DNA of 41,913 nucleotides from Nymphaea colorata (GCF_008831285.2 NW_022204593.1:1-41913), one strand, 5' to 3'; counted from the first letter of the stretch, positions 12,608 to 25,258 are shown. Made by a program: numbers and translations. Notes: generated by a model from the letters alone, not told the origin.

Positions 12608-12739
12608 TTGTTTTTACAAAGATGAGGGAGGGGTTCATAATTGTAGTTGGGTGTTGCATAGTTTTATCGATCATTAGAAGGGTGAATAAAATGCTGTCAT
12701 TACAAAAATCATGTGGTTTAATATAAAATTAATGGATGT

Positions 12740-14157
12740 ATGCATTTACATACTGGCATACATATTATGATTCGGCATTCCTTTCCCACCCTTTTAGAAT
12801 ATCAGAGGCGCTCTATCAAGAGTAGTATCTTTATTATCCAGCTTGGAAATAAGCTCCTCACATCTTTCGAGGTGGCCCCCCCTGGAAAAACTTCCCGAAT
12901 TGCCCAGACTGTACCAGAATTTAGAACACTTCATCCTCGATGATTCTAATTGGACGGGCTGCATGTGCAACGAGGCATAAATGGACAACATACAGATGCA
13001 GATCAACCGGCTCATACTCAACCTGCAGTGCTAGAAGAGATACGGGTTTTAATTTTGGCCCAGGAGCAACAGGCGGATACAGGCATCCATCGTACACTTC
13101 TCCATCTTTTTGAAAAAGTTCGCCATCGCTATTATTCCCGAAGAATGCAGAAATCTATTATAAGCTCATCGAATGGAAAAATTGACAGCAGACATGGCCA
13201 GGCTCTAAGTAACCCATCCCTATTCAGCTTCTGATGAACTAGACCCTGAGGATGCTAAAGCCAGTTCATCACTTCCTCTTCAGAAAGGATTTCGAAGAAT
13301 AGTACCAACTGTCTAAAGATTTTTTCCAAGATTTTACTGAACTGATTCACGCCCTTCCGAGAATTAAGAAATCATCCCTAACCCAAATTCCAAAGCTAAT
13401 GGAGTACATTTGCGTGATAAATCCGATGGAGGCCGAGTAATACTAATCCGATGAAAACCCTCACATTCGTCGCAAAAATGCCACCGTTTTCTAACGACCA
13501 AGCACACGAAAAAGTACAGCATGTAGAAGAACCACAACTAAAGCAACAAAAATTTCAAAGTAGTGAATAACAGCATCTCAGGATAAAGTAAAAGAAACGC
13601 AGTCTGGAAAAAACATTTTTGATTCTCCCAAAAAGACCAGCGAGTTCATCAAGAGTTTTCAAATCTTCAAGTTCAACGACAAGATAAGAAAATATTCTAT
13701 CTACAACAAGGCCAAAAAGAAAACAGTCACCTCACTCTAGACCAAATAAAAAAATTCATCCATCGACAAAGATAGATCCCCAACTCACGATCGATCCCTA
13801 ACCATAGTAGCCAATGACCCTGTCAAAATGAAGAGCAGGACCATCGCAGCCGACGTCCGTATGAAGGAAACTAGTATCGTCATGGATGGGAGGTCACGAT
13901 AAATGACCACCAAATCCTACATGTCAAGGCAGAGCAGATCCATCAAGAGGGTTGAGGCCATAGAGGGCGAATAAATAGAGCACGAAAGATAAGAAAAAAC
14001 CAAAAAGAAAAAGGGGAATAAATTGCCGATAAAGACCAATCGTTACTCCTAGCAGGAGCATCTGGATAACGGCAAGACGAAGGGATGGGCAATCATCAGG
14101 TAGTACCTGCAGAGGAAGATTGCGGAGCGCAAACTGAAGAAGTTAATATTGGGGTGA
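12740..14157 (+). CDS. Basic orphan protein, Leu-rich N-terminus
   Basis: The C-terminal 190 codons, ending at TGA 14155-14157, are an open, very basic frame (FDSPKKTSEFIKSF, RSREMTTKSYM, WAIIREYLQRKIAERKLKKL). Upstream is a segment with LEKLPELPRLYQNLEHFIL that looks like degenerate leucine-rich repeats. A 19-nt intron (13209-13227) fits. The start is uncertain: ATG 12740 gives a plausible N-terminus but needs a frame change at the C7 run near 12880, and more are needed near 13500-13620. A minus-strand frame also overlaps 12794-13021. I recognise no family. The terminal WAIIREYLQRKI helix could be an IQ-like motif. Confidence 0.5.
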
Positions 14158-14182
14158 TGTGTATACTTTAAAAGCAGGCATA

Positions 14183-15282
14183 TCATTATTAAAACTCCTT
14201 GATTATCTGCATCTACAGGTGCTCGATGGCCTCGTTGAGCTCGTTCAGCTACAGATGCGAGTAGTCCCCATCTCCTATGTAGCTTTTCTTACTCTATCTC
14301 GATTTCTTAACGTCGATTGAGTTCTTCATTGTCCTGCTCTACTTCAGCTTGTTTTTCAGTGTTTATATCATTTAGTTCTTTTATATGAGTAAATTCTTTA
14401 TCTTGCGTTTGCTTTCCTCCTCCTGCAGCTCAATCTTTTCCCTCAAGTTTTCGTAAAGTTCTCTCAGTTTGGCTATCTTCTCGTTGTATGTAGTGATCAG
14501 TTTCTTTTTCTCTGCTTTTTATCTCTCAATGGCGCTCTTATACTCCTCCACATCCTCCTCAAGTGATTTGATCTTCTATTTGAGAGTATCGACTCGGCTC
14601 ATTTCGAATTTGAGGTCGAATTAACAATGGATCTTTTGGTTGCTTTAAGAAGTAGCGATGTTCTTTTGGATGAATTGCAGGATCTTGTCCCTCTCAATCA
14701 TGAAATCCTACTGCTTCTCGCACCTCCTCAGCACTTACATTAGATTCCTCAGAAAAACCAAAAACTTATCCTTCTCATATAGGGATTTTTTAATGCTCTG
14801 CTTCACCTCGTTTATTTGAGTCTCGGATATTTTTTTATTCTCACGAGTTTCCCCTAGATCCCTGAATAGTAAAGACAATACTGCGATATTTTTCGAATTT
14901 AATAGGTGAGTTGTTTATTGTTGACCTGGAAGTACGATAATTTCTTGATGAGATCCCTTTGTTTTTCTTCGTGCTTTTGATTACGTTTTTCGCTTAACTG
15001 ATTAAGTTCATAAAGCTCCTGATTTTTAAGTTGCAACTAAGATACAGCTTTGCTGAGCTCTTCGTTCTTTTTGTAGAGTCTAGATGGTAGCAGCAGTACT
15101 TTTGTATCTATTTTTGATTATCAGGGTAATCAACAGTATCCACTATTTCGGAGGATGATAGCGATGAGTTTAGGGAAGAATTATTTTACGATTCCGAAAG
15201 TTTCTGATAATTATGAAGGTTTTACTGAATCGTTGAGAGTATATAGATGCTTGGAGGCACTGTGGCTGTGGGCTTTATTCAT
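14183..15282 (-). CDS. Long coiled-coil protein, unknown
   Basis: Four exons with introns at 15204-15225 (22 nt), 15080-15099 (20 nt) and 14862-14881 (20 nt) give exactly 346 codons with no frame problem. After a Ser/His-rich N-terminus (MNKAHSHSASKHL) almost the whole protein is heptad-like coiled coil, such as YKKNEELSKAVSELQLKNQE and EKAEKKKLITTYNEKIAKLR. It ends only 25 bp from the convergent upstream gene. No specific family is recognised; a centrosomal, ciliary or cortical scaffold is the usual role for such proteins in ciliates. Splicing all three introns is required to keep one frame. Confidence 0.75.
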
Positions 15283-15320
15283 CGATAATTTAAATGGGAA
15301 TTATTAACAAAGCTAAACGA

Positions 15321-16303
15321 TCATTTTTTGGGCTTGTAAATAAGCAGCTGAGTGTATACCATCTTATTCAACTATACTCTGGATATGGCCTGGCAGACCT
15401 TCAGCGTAGCCATCTGCACATCCAGTTTGGACTTGAACATGAGGTAACTGACGGCGAAGGCAGGGGAAATGGACTCTCCATCTTTGCAATAGAGTAAGGT
15501 CTTTCCTTTAGCGACCTGCTCATCGATTTGCTTATTGATGAAATCGAAATCTATCACCACTGGCACTTCCTGGTTGATGGGGATATGCACCAAACTTGAA
15601 AGATCCTTTTTGAACTCTGCCATCTTTTACTCTGCGTTGTAATCAATGAAATCGATTAAGTTTACGATCCCCATATCTGAGAGTTGCTTTTGACTGTTGG
15701 AAGAATAGACGTTTCCCTATGTTATTGAATGCTTTACGAGATAGAGTTTGTCTGCGATAATTTCGCTTGGGAATTTGGAATAAGGATATAGGACAGCTTT
15801 GTCAAACTCTGTCTTTGTCTTCTTGGAGGCATCTTCTAGCTTGGCATTATCCACCATCATGAAAGGGTATTTTTTCTCAAACTGCTCATAGCTTTCATTC
15901 AGGCTGTAGAATTTATCCTCTTTGCATTTCCGTTACTGCAAGCATTTCATGACAAACCGCACTCCTTATGAATTGGGGTCCACTTTATAATTATCGATGA
16001 AAAAATATCGTCTCACTTTTTGGATGTTTTTGTATTTTATCTATTTATCGGTAGATTTTTTCTATGCCAAATCTATCACATCCAATACTTAGTCTGCGTC
16101 AGAGATGGTTTACTTCTATTGAGCCCTGGATGGACATGGAATGCATCTCTTATATGTATGGTTTCAAAGTTTGTCCTGAAATCGAAGATAAGCAGATGTC
16201 TAAAATCCTATATTAAGTTTCGTTTTACTTGGAGCATGTTGTATAGGTATATGGGTCCGATGAATCTAATCTCAGGGTTGGCTGTCGTTGAGCTGCTGTT
16301 CAT
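15321..16303 (-). CDS. Rhodanese-DSP pseudophosphatase, STYXL1-like
   Basis: Three exons (introns 16208-16228 and 16094-16113) give a clean 314-codon frame. The N-terminal half is rhodanese-like (LLIFDFRTNFETIHIRDAF, EVLDVIDLAE), as in MAP-kinase phosphatases. The C-terminal half is a dual-specificity phosphatase fold (YPYSKFPSEIIADKLYLV, GIVNLIDF, then the loop TLLYCKDGESISPAFAVSYL). The active-site signature HCxxGxxRS is degenerate: Cys is kept but His is Tyr and the phosphate-binding Arg is Ile. Loss of Arg predicts little or no catalysis, so a binding or scaffold role like STYX/STYXL1 is inferred. It is followed at 80 bp by the NDR kinase gene. Confidence 0.8.
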
Positions 16304-16382
16304 TGTGTGGATATGTTTATTAAACAATTGATTAATGCTTTAAAAAGCTCTCATAATCATTTCTGATCAGAGTAGAATAAAA

Positions 16383-18175
<1,793 letters not shown>

Positions 18176-18404
18176 TATTAACTATTCAGTTAAATCACTA
18201 ATTAATAATCAATGTTATGAATTAACTCCCATTCATAAACCAAATTATATTCGCAGGAAGAAAGAAAAGAATTAATTAACGCCTGATGCAGGATTTAGAG
18301 GTCAGGAAGATATTATTGCCCGAGTCATATACCCTGGCATTCATAGATGGATGGGAAATTAATGGTGATGATATATGTTGGCAGTAATTAAGATCATGTT
18401 TAGT

Positions 18405-19150
18405 TCAAATGTAGATGGATTTATTGTGCTGCTTCCTTGTTTTGCTTTCCTTTCGTTTCGGTACTGGGTCGTTGGATACGAATGAGAAGGAGATGCTGTT
18501 AGTGTTACTACTATTTTTACTATTTTTTGAGCTCTGGTAATTGGCACTGGTCTTGAAGGTTTGGCTGTTGGCAATGTTCATATTGCTTCTGTTCATTTGG
18601 TTCTATTTCTTTGCGCTTGGCACTTCTTCCCTCGGCTTGTAATCTACGAGATGGCTGAATATCTTGATCTTTTTATCGACCAACTCCTTCTCCAGTTTCG
18701 ATATATGCTGTCTCAATTCTTAAACTACCAGTCTCTCCGTCTTGGCATTTTGCTATAAACAGACTACGCTTTACTGCAGCATCTCATTGCTCTTCTACAG
18801 CTAAGCCACCTGCACCTATTTTTCTGCAATTTATGCGAAGCATCGATCGATTTATTTCTTCAATACCTTATACTAATGGGTGAGTTCATTCCTGATGGAT
18901 TCATACTGGTGCATTTTGAGTGTATACTAATTGCATAGGGCCTTATACTAATCCTCTAATTCTCCAGTCGGGTGATGTTTTTTTCCATCTCTATCATCTT
19001 AGTGTTGAGGATGGTCTCCTTTTCCTGCATGATCTTGATGATCTGCCTGTACTCTTTGTTTTACTGCGAAATGAGGACGAAATCCTCGCTCCTCAGCTCC
19101 TTCTTAAATTTGGCGGTGACGGAGGAGGCCTCCGGGGTCGTTATGATCAT
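18405..19150 (-). CDS. Coiled-coil protein, unknown
   Basis: Starts MIITTPEASSVTAKFKKELR and continues as a coiled coil rich in Glu, Gln and Tyr (EYRQIIKIMQEKETILN, KVLKKEIDRCFAEIAEKEVQ, ELVDKKIKIFSHLVDYKP), ending in a Ser/Asn/Lys-rich tail at TGA 18405-18407. About one fifth of the coil codons are TAA/TAG, which fits Glu. One -1 slip is needed near 18958 (AAT TAG then GAG); with it the gene is 249 codons. It is divergently arranged with SBPase, only 37 bp between start codons. No family is recognised. Confidence 0.65.
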
Positions 19151-19187
19151 CGTTACTATTCTATTATGGGAAGCACAATAATTATTG
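19151..19187. promoter_or_regulatory. 37-bp divergent promoter interval
   Basis: The start codons of the minus-strand coiled-coil gene (19150) and plus-strand SBPase (19188) are 37 bp apart. Both transcription starts must lie within this AT-rich stretch or inside the coding regions, so 5' UTRs must be minimal. No TATA-like or other named element can be assigned. The inference depends on both start codons being right; the SBPase frame has ATG 19188 as its only suitable start. Confidence 0.45.
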
Positions 19188-20084
19188 ATGTAATATCTTA
19201 AGCCAGATATCCAGGGCGAGGATGCCTCAGTCATCCACACCCTCCTCGATGCCTCCATAGAAATCGCACACTTCTTGAGGCACTCCCCAGTTGTCGTCCT
19301 CGAATCGACCAATAAGTTCGGAGACCAACAGCTCCACCAGGATGTCAAGTGCGATGAAATCGTATAAAACCATCTTAGGAAAAACCCCAAGATAAAGGGC
19401 TTCGCCAGTGAGGAAAGGCCTCAGTATCATCAAATTGCATAGGGAGAAGGGTACATTGTGACCTATGACCCCCTCGATGGCAGCTCCATCATCGATACTA
19501 ACTTTTCCATCGGAAGTATATTCTCCATCTGGAGGACCAGCGAGAACGGCCTCGTTGGAAAGAAACTAGGAGACCAAGTCAATGCAGTAATTACTATATA
19601 CGGTCCACGAACCACAGTGCTGATCTACAACCAATAAAAGAAGATCGTTCAAGAGCTGACTCTGATCGAGAAAGAGTGGATCGTCTCACACGAGCACTTG
19701 GTGATCAAGGAGAAGTCGAAAATGTTCAGTCCTGGCAACTTGCGGGCAGTCAACGAGAACGAGGAGTACGACAAAGTGGTGGCTGGATGGATCAAGAAGG
19801 GCTATACTCTGCGCTACACCGGTGGTCTAGTCCCCGACGTGGGTCAGATCTTCATCAAGGGCCACGGGGTGCTCAGCAACATCGGCTCCAAGAGTCATAA
19901 GTGCAAGTTGCGAGCGCTGTATGAGGCGGCAGCTGTTGGCTTTCTGATAGAGCGGGCGGGCGGAAGGAGCGTCACTAACGGCAAGAAGTCATTGATGGAG
20001 TTTGAAATCACTTCCTACGATGATAGGCTGTCGTTCGCAGTTGGAAGTGCAGAGGAAATAGAGAATCTGACTCACCTGTTTTGA
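19188..20084 (+). CDS. Sedoheptulose-1,7-bisphosphatase
   Basis: A clean intron-less frame of 299 codons with [20 protein letters not shown] at the start, where the second residue is TAA. The metal-binding motif [20 protein letters not shown] and the signature [30 protein letters not shown] and [11 protein letters not shown] are those of SBPase rather than FBPase. The enzyme removes the C1 phosphate of sedoheptulose-1,7-bisphosphate. In a heterotroph without plastids it would act in the cytosol, in a non-oxidative pentose phosphate bypass; no transit peptide is visible. It starts 37 bp from the divergent coiled-coil gene. Confidence 0.93.
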
Positions 20085-20311
20085 TCCATTCCCAACAATC
20101 ATTTATTAATAAGTCAATCATAATTACAAGTGGCTTGGAAGCTGACAACAACACATATGAAAGATGAAGGATTGAGAGCTATTTAACTCTAATGAAGTAT
20201 TAAGCTCGGTTACAAATGATATAATGAAGGATATATTGGCTAGAATAAGCTGGGTAGGATAAAATAATTTAAAAGGGTATTGAATTGATGGAGTTATTAA
20301 GAACAAGAAGA

Positions 20312-21217
20312 TCAGCCATACTGTTCCAGAAATCTACTGATGTGATAGCTGTGAGCACTTGGAAATTGCTAAAACTTAGTAAGATAAGTTCGCTTGCTAT
20401 TCGGAATAGTCCCCTTCATATTTATGGAAGAGGGGCGTTACGATTTGTACGGAGTATATGCACCGGGGCCTGGACCAATCCTAGCTAGCAAATCACTTAC
20501 ACTACGGTCTCGTTGAATTTCTTAAGCGCTACTCTGATCGTATAGCTCTTGTTTCTTTTCTTGTTTGCCCAGCTGTGGTTGTACTCTCCAGGGCCGGGAT
20601 TGCCCTACGTGCTCTCAGGCTGGTATGGCTTGTGCTTGGAGTGCTCCATGTAGGATTTATGATATGAGTTGAAAGAGGGAATGGAGATGCCCTTGGTTGC
20701 TTTGTCTAAGTGGGGAGGGAAGTACTGCCTGAGGTGGAGGAGGTTTCTGGATTTCTCAGGGATATCTCTCTCTGCAGAATTGTGCTTTGTGTTTCTTATA
20801 AGAATCTGGAGCAATTGTAGGTTGCGGGTGAGGGAGTGTGTACTCTATCGGAGTGCACGAAGTGCTAGGGTCTTTTGGACTGTGCGAATTTGATAGGGTT
20901 CTTGCCAATCTCGCCCCTGAGTTGGAGGGTGAGGAAGTTCATGTTCTTCATTTCCTCCTCCCTGCTTATGGTGAACCTGGAGGCGTTGGGAATCTTGTGG
21001 GAGGGCGACCGTTCCCTGCTCTGGGTGAGGGCGGAGTTACCAGCGAGGAGGAGGATTACTTCCACAGTCGTGGTGGTTCGTTGGTGGTCTCGAGGAGGGA
21101 GAGTCGTTTGGAGAGCTTGCTGCGCTGGGAGTTGAGAGGAGCGCTCTTGGGAGTGGATACCCCCTGCTTGCTCTCAGATATCGTATCGTAGTCCTCAACT
21201 TTGGAGCTTATCTGCAT
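20312..21217 (-). CDS. STPGR (sperm-tail PG-rich repeat) protein
   Basis: Three exons with 20-nt introns (21021-21040 and 20481-20500). Recognisable Pro-Gly repeats are TPSPATYN, GNPGPGEYN and IGPGPGAYTPYKS, typical of STPGR/SHIPPO proteins that bind axonemal microtubules. Rest of the protein is basic and low in predicted structure (SRERSPSHKIPNASRFTISR). One -1 slip is needed near 20825, between ATYN and LLQILIRNTK; with it the gene is 289 codons. The intron inside VV/IGPGPG uses the downstream of two TAG sites (TAGCTAG). A 38-nt GT-AG pair could also bridge the slip but would delete the TPSPATY repeat. Confidence 0.75.
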
Positions 21218-21463
21218 AGGGTGGGATAGTCTCAGCTAATAATTTTAAGATGAATTGAGCACCAATGCCATTTCAAAGGTTATTGTTAGGTAGATCAGTA
21301 AATCAATAAATATGCGACAATTGGCGACCCTCCTCACCCCCCAAATATCATAAACTAGAAAACTCCCCCATGAGCCTACCAAGCCACTCACAGTATCTCT
21401 ACACTAATCCAATAAACTATATATTAAATATATCTGCTTTACTATCTTGATGCTATCACTGCT
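21218..21463. other. Intergenic spacer
   Basis: About 245 bases between the STPGR start and the UEV stop, both minus-strand genes. It contains a C-rich run (CACCCCCCAAATATC, about 21338) within otherwise AT-rich sequence. I see no open frame or RNA-like fold. It probably includes the UEV 3' end and the STPGR promoter. Confidence 0.4.
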
Positions 21464-21928
21464 TCAATAGTAGGTATTTTCTGGCGGTTGTTTCAGTACC
21501 TTGTAGCTTGTCATTTAATTCTTGAGCGCCACCAGAATGTTCTCGATGGTGGTTGAGTTCTTCCACGCCTTCAGCAGTCCCAAGTTATCGACGTGTCCGT
21601 TGGTCTGGTTCACAGAGGGCAGGAACACCCTGTTCAGGAATCTTACCGCTGGCGGCTTCTCGGGGTACTCAGGCCCACAGCTAATCTTTAAACTGTATAT
21701 CCTGTTCTCGAACGCAGTCTAAGTGCAAGCAGAGGTACCTTGTAAGGGCCCAGAATGGTACCGTTCCAGCTAGACAAAGTCATGTCATCGCCTGAGTAGG
21801 AAAGAGAGTACCTTGATCCAGTCCGTAGCTGATGTTCTGGTCGCCCTTGCCCTTTTCGCCCTTTTCGAGTTCGTCTAGGAGTCTGAACTTCCTGATAATT
21901 GCTGAGTGAGGGATAGAGTACTTGTCAT
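21464..21928 (-). CDS. Ubiquitin-conjugating enzyme variant (Mms2/UEV1)
   Basis: Four exons with three 20-nt introns (21902-21921, 21792-21811, 21719-21738) give exactly 135 codons, the normal UEV length. The first exon is only seven bases, and splicing yields MTTIIRKFRLLDELEKGEKG, the family start. Further motifs are SSWNGTILGPYKTAFENRIY, CGPEYPEKPPAVRF and NGHVDNLGLLKAWKNSTTIE. The active-site Cys of E2 enzymes is absent (NGHVDN), so it is a non-catalytic UEV that pairs with Ubc13 to build K63-linked ubiquitin chains in DNA damage tolerance. The long frame-open region upstream of the true start is not coding. Confidence 0.93.
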
Positions 21929-22033
21929 TGGTATAATTAAGAAAGGCGGAGATAATACTAGTTAAAATGGCTGTCCCAATAAAATGCAACTCATTTTTAT
22001 AGGTGGTTATTCGTTATGCTAAAATTGATATTA

Positions 22034-22577
22034 TCAGCGTGCGCTCATGGGCCGTCCCCGTCCGGTCTGGGTCCTGCTGGTGGCCATTCCGCTCTTAGGT
22101 CTAGAGCGACTTATATTTGTCTTTATCTTCTGCACTGCCCGGTGCTACTGCTACAAGCGCTGGAAGTTAATGGAGGCGGATGTGTCGCTTAGCTTCAACA
22201 GCAAGCGCTGAGTCGAATGGGGAGTACTTTGTTTTAGCTATTTATTCTATCGGATGTCCTGCGGAAGTGAGGCTAGTGTAGACTCTCCTTGGGGAAGTGA
22301 TCGGCCGAACTGGGGCGCAGTTTCCTCCGCTATTCGATCATCCTCCTCAGCAAATTCTGATTTTAATGTTCGATCTCCCTCTCCTCGTCTATATGAAGCG
22401 ACGCGTACCTTGAGCAATCATTTTAGCCTTCAGATTTTTCCCCAAAAAGGTGAATTTTTCAGGTGAGGTGATATCAACCAGCGGCTTCACTTCTTTAAGT
22501 GCCTTCTTGTGTCTGCGGTACGCCTCCCTCCTCATCTTCAGTTCCAAAATTCTGTTAGATGTAATGACGTTCCACAT
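22034..22577 (-). CDS. CFAP97/Hemingway-like ciliary protein
   Basis: Three exons with 20-nt introns (22389-22408 and 22208-22227) total exactly 168 codons. The core MRREAYRRHKKALKEVKPLV then KMIAQDEEREIEHENQNLLR resembles the CFAP97 (KIAA1430/Hemingway) domain: a YxxH-type start, a D near P/K, and the IExENxxLLxxM helix. The C-terminal exon is basic (SRSRPKSGMATSRTQTGRGR). Members are needed for axoneme formation and motility in several eukaryotes. Similarity is modest, but the small size, the IEHEN motif and the ciliary neighbours support the call. Confidence 0.65.
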
Positions 22578-22627
22578 TAATAATTCAGATTATATACTAA
22601 ACGTACGCCAACACATATACAGCAAGA

Positions 22628-23467
22628 TCACAAGGGCTTGGTGAGTTAGAACAGAAGTACTGAAAGCGCTGCTGAAACGTTCATCGAATCGATGAGGGTA
22701 AATGGATGGTCTTTTTGCCCTGTGCGTTATATCGATACACAGTAATCAGACGCTGCGACTAGGTGGGGAGATACCCCTTGAGACTATGAGCCGATGATCA
22801 CAAGGACCTTTTCTATTTTTTATTGAGTTATGACTGCTTTTAAGGTTTGGGCAGCTGTGTGCGGTTTGGACTCATCGACAGTGGTGGCGATGACTGAACC
22901 GCCCTGCTTCTTCCACCCAGAGAGGAACTAGCTGCTATTCTCGACGAGGTGGGTGGGGATGAGCTCTGCCGCCCCCGCTGAGGCCTTGCTCACCGTCGGG
23001 TTGAGGGGGCAGTGGTGCTTCCTCCCCGTGAAGACTGCCTCCACCCCGAAGAACAGGCAGGAACGCAGGATGGCGCCGAAGTTCTGGGGGTCGGTGATCT
23101 TGTCGCAGAAGACATAGACTCCTGGCTTGAAGCTGAGGGTGCTTTTGACGGGGAGGAGTTCGAGAGGGGAGCACTTGAGGACGATATTCTGGTGCGGTTG
23201 CTGCTTGACCATGCGGGCGAGCTTGTCCTTGTGGGTGAAGATGATGGGGATGCTGGTGGCCTTGGCCAGCTGGATCATCTTGGCGGTACGGCTGGAGAGC
23301 TCGATGTGTTCTGAGTCGGAGAGGTAGAGCGACTCGAAGTGGCGGCGGTTGGCGTGGAGGGCGCACTCGACTGGGTTTATGCCGTAGAGGTAGTCGAACT
23401 CGAGAGCCTTGGAGGAGAAGGAAAAGAAGAGTCGCTTGGAGATTGGCGATATAGTGGTTGCCCTCAT
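22628..23467 (-). CDS. SpoU-family rRNA 2'-O-methyltransferase
   Basis: An intron-less 280-codon frame. The N-terminus MRATTISPISKRLFFSFSSK is Arg/Ser-rich and fits a mitochondrial presequence; an in-frame upstream ATG at 23503 is possible. The substrate-binding domain (YGINPVECALHANRRHFESL) precedes the SPOUT fold: KITDPQNFGAILRSCLFFGV (motif 1), KVLVIIGSESQGVSPHLV (motif 2) and IDSMNVSAALSVLLFEL (motif 3). Asn and Arg of NFGAILRS and the NVSAA knot are intact. It resembles MRM1/RlmB, which methylates a ribose of large-subunit rRNA. TAG/TAA codons sit at SSEF, SES and FEL, where Glu fits. Confidence 0.9.
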
Positions 23468-23647
23468 AATTAATTTTACCAAATATACCCATACTTTGAC
23501 CATGACAAGGTTTACTACTTTCCCGTAATTCCATAGTATCTCTTTGCCTATAAAATGATTAAGATAAGGGGTGTATTACTCTCTCCTATTTTATTATATT
23601 GGTTAGTTGTATCTTTTGTGAATAGGCAATAAGATAAGCAAAATGAA

Positions 23648-24266
23648 TCAGTTAGAATACTGTTTTAGTACGTCTTCCAACTCCCTAATGTGGGCATCCT
23701 TCCGATCGATGGACCTTTCCACCAGCGAAATCTTCTCCTTTATCAGCGCCAGCACTTCTCTGAGTTCCTCCACCTTAGATGCAGCGTACAGCTTGCTCCC
23801 GATATCCTCCTTGGCGTGCGCCCCGGGAGGAGCCCCGTGGTCAGTTATCCGGTGCTACTCGTCGTGCTTCTCCTTCAAGTTCTACATCGCCAGAGACTTA
23901 AACTCGAATAGCAACGCCTCGATCGCCCCAGGAGTACTCGAGCTTAGCTTCTTGCAATCCTCCGCCGTTAAGGAAAGGCCTAACTTGGACAAAACCTTGT
24001 CTGCGTGGGGAAGGAGGTACTGTTGAGGGTGTTCCAGTTGGACAGTTTGGACTTGAGGGAGTTAGTGGGCGGGTAGTTATGGAGCTATACTATTTTGGGG
24101 AAGTGGTGGGAGATGACTTCAGCCATCATGGTGGCATCTGAGAAATCCCTGCTGATGTTCCTGAGTGGAGGGAGGGGTACTTCTTGGGTCTGGATAGTTC
24201 GAGTGAGTCCACCCAATCGTAGAGTTCGTCTAATTCTCGCTCCTTAAGAGCCTTCTCGGTAATCAT
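23648..24266 (-). CDS. SPEF1: SPEF1/CLAMP-like CH-domain protein
   Basis: Three exons with 20-nt introns (24161-24180 and 24001-24020) total exactly 193 codons. The N-terminal calponin-homology domain is diagnostic: ELDELYDWVDSLELSRPKKN, DFSDATMMAEVISHHFPKIV, ELHNYPPTNSLKSKLSNWNT, VLSKLGL and GAIEALLFEFKSL. The C-terminus is a coiled coil (VEELREVLALIKEKISLVER). SPEF1 (CLAMP) binds microtubule seams and the central pair of motile cilia. All landmark residues are present and no frame problem is seen. Confidence 0.92.
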
Positions 24267-24353
24267 TTTGAATTACGATTATATAAATCAGGTCGGCTGG
24301 TGGTCGATAATACTGTGGGTTGGAGGGAGCGGGTGGTAAAATAAGTTATATGA

Positions 24354-25258
24354 TCATAGGCCCTGCTGTTTCTCCATAATTTTGGTGTAGGCCATTTGGT
24401 AGTGTTGGTAATGTTGTAGGTGAATCTCTGCCATTTTCTTGAGGTACTCTATCTCTTCCATTTGTTTCCTCCTGTCGGGGATGTATCCCGATACTGAGCT
24501 GACCAGGCTGACCCTTGTGGGGAGGATGTTCAGCAGGCCATTGCCCCTGGAGATCTCTTCGTTTTAGCTCTAATTCATATCATCTTCGGAGTCGAGGCGA
24601 GTGCTGCCATTTTTGTTGGAATAGTTCTCCACGAAATAGCGAGCAAACACTTAGAACTCCTCCTTGTTCTCCTTTATATACTTGGCACAGGTCTTCTTCT
24701 CGATCTTGTACTTCAGCTTCTTTATGGTGCGCTGGATGATCGAAAATCCTTAGAACTCTGCATATAATCTCAATTACTGTTATTTGCTTAATATATATCG
24801 AGCAGGGTGTCCGTCTTTATATCGCCGATAAAACCTGTATTTTCCCTTAGGATTATCTTTATGATCAGCTTCAGGAAGAATCGAATCCGACCGTAGAAGT
24901 AATTTTTTATTTTTGTCTGAGTCCTGAGTTTCTGTTGACGTACCTTCCAGGCAAGTGCTTTTGGAGTAAAAACCACTTATTACCGTACTCGCCGTACTTG
25001 CTGTAGAGAATCTCGAGCTCCTCATCGCTCCAGCTCTCCTTGTTGACTCCTGGGTCGAGGTGGTTGATATATCTGAGTGGGGGATGCGTTACCTTTCTCT
25101 GCATTCGACGTCGGTGCGGTCGAAGCCATGTTTGCGTAGTTCTTCTGAGGCTCTTTTCCACTTCTTGCTTTTGGCTTCGTTGCTGACTCTGACGAGTATT
25201 TCGTCTTCCTGGATAGGTCTGAGTGTACTTCAATGGCCCATATTTTGAGTTTTCCCAT
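24354..25258 (-). CDS. R2R3-type MYB protein
   Basis: Five exons with 20-nt introns (25209-25228, 25073-25092, 24924-24943, 24815-24834) total exactly 275 codons. Repeat 1 spans WAIEEDEILVRVSNEAKSKK to DVECRERYINHLDPGV. Repeat 2 is SWSDEELEILYSKYGEYGNK with WFLLQKHLPGRTQTKIKNYF. The spaced Trp residues and GRTQTKIKNYFYGRIR recognition helix fit DNA-binding MYB. The C-terminal region is helical and charged, with HLQHYQHYQMAYTKIMEK at the end. The last intron starts GTTTT rather than GTA, and without it the frame stops soon after. It shares two intron positions with the MYB gene at 37389-38723. Confidence 0.88.

Noticed and set aside
22047-22211. Plus-strand 54-codon frame with a membrane-helix-like stretch (WVLLVAIPLLGLERLIFVFI)
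   Set aside because: It is antisense to the spliced last exon of the CFAP97-like gene, whose exon lengths sum exactly to whole codons.
22748-22760. tRNA-like or other small structured RNA in short gaps
   Set aside because: No convincing cloverleaf or hairpin set was found by eye in any gap; a covariance search would be needed.
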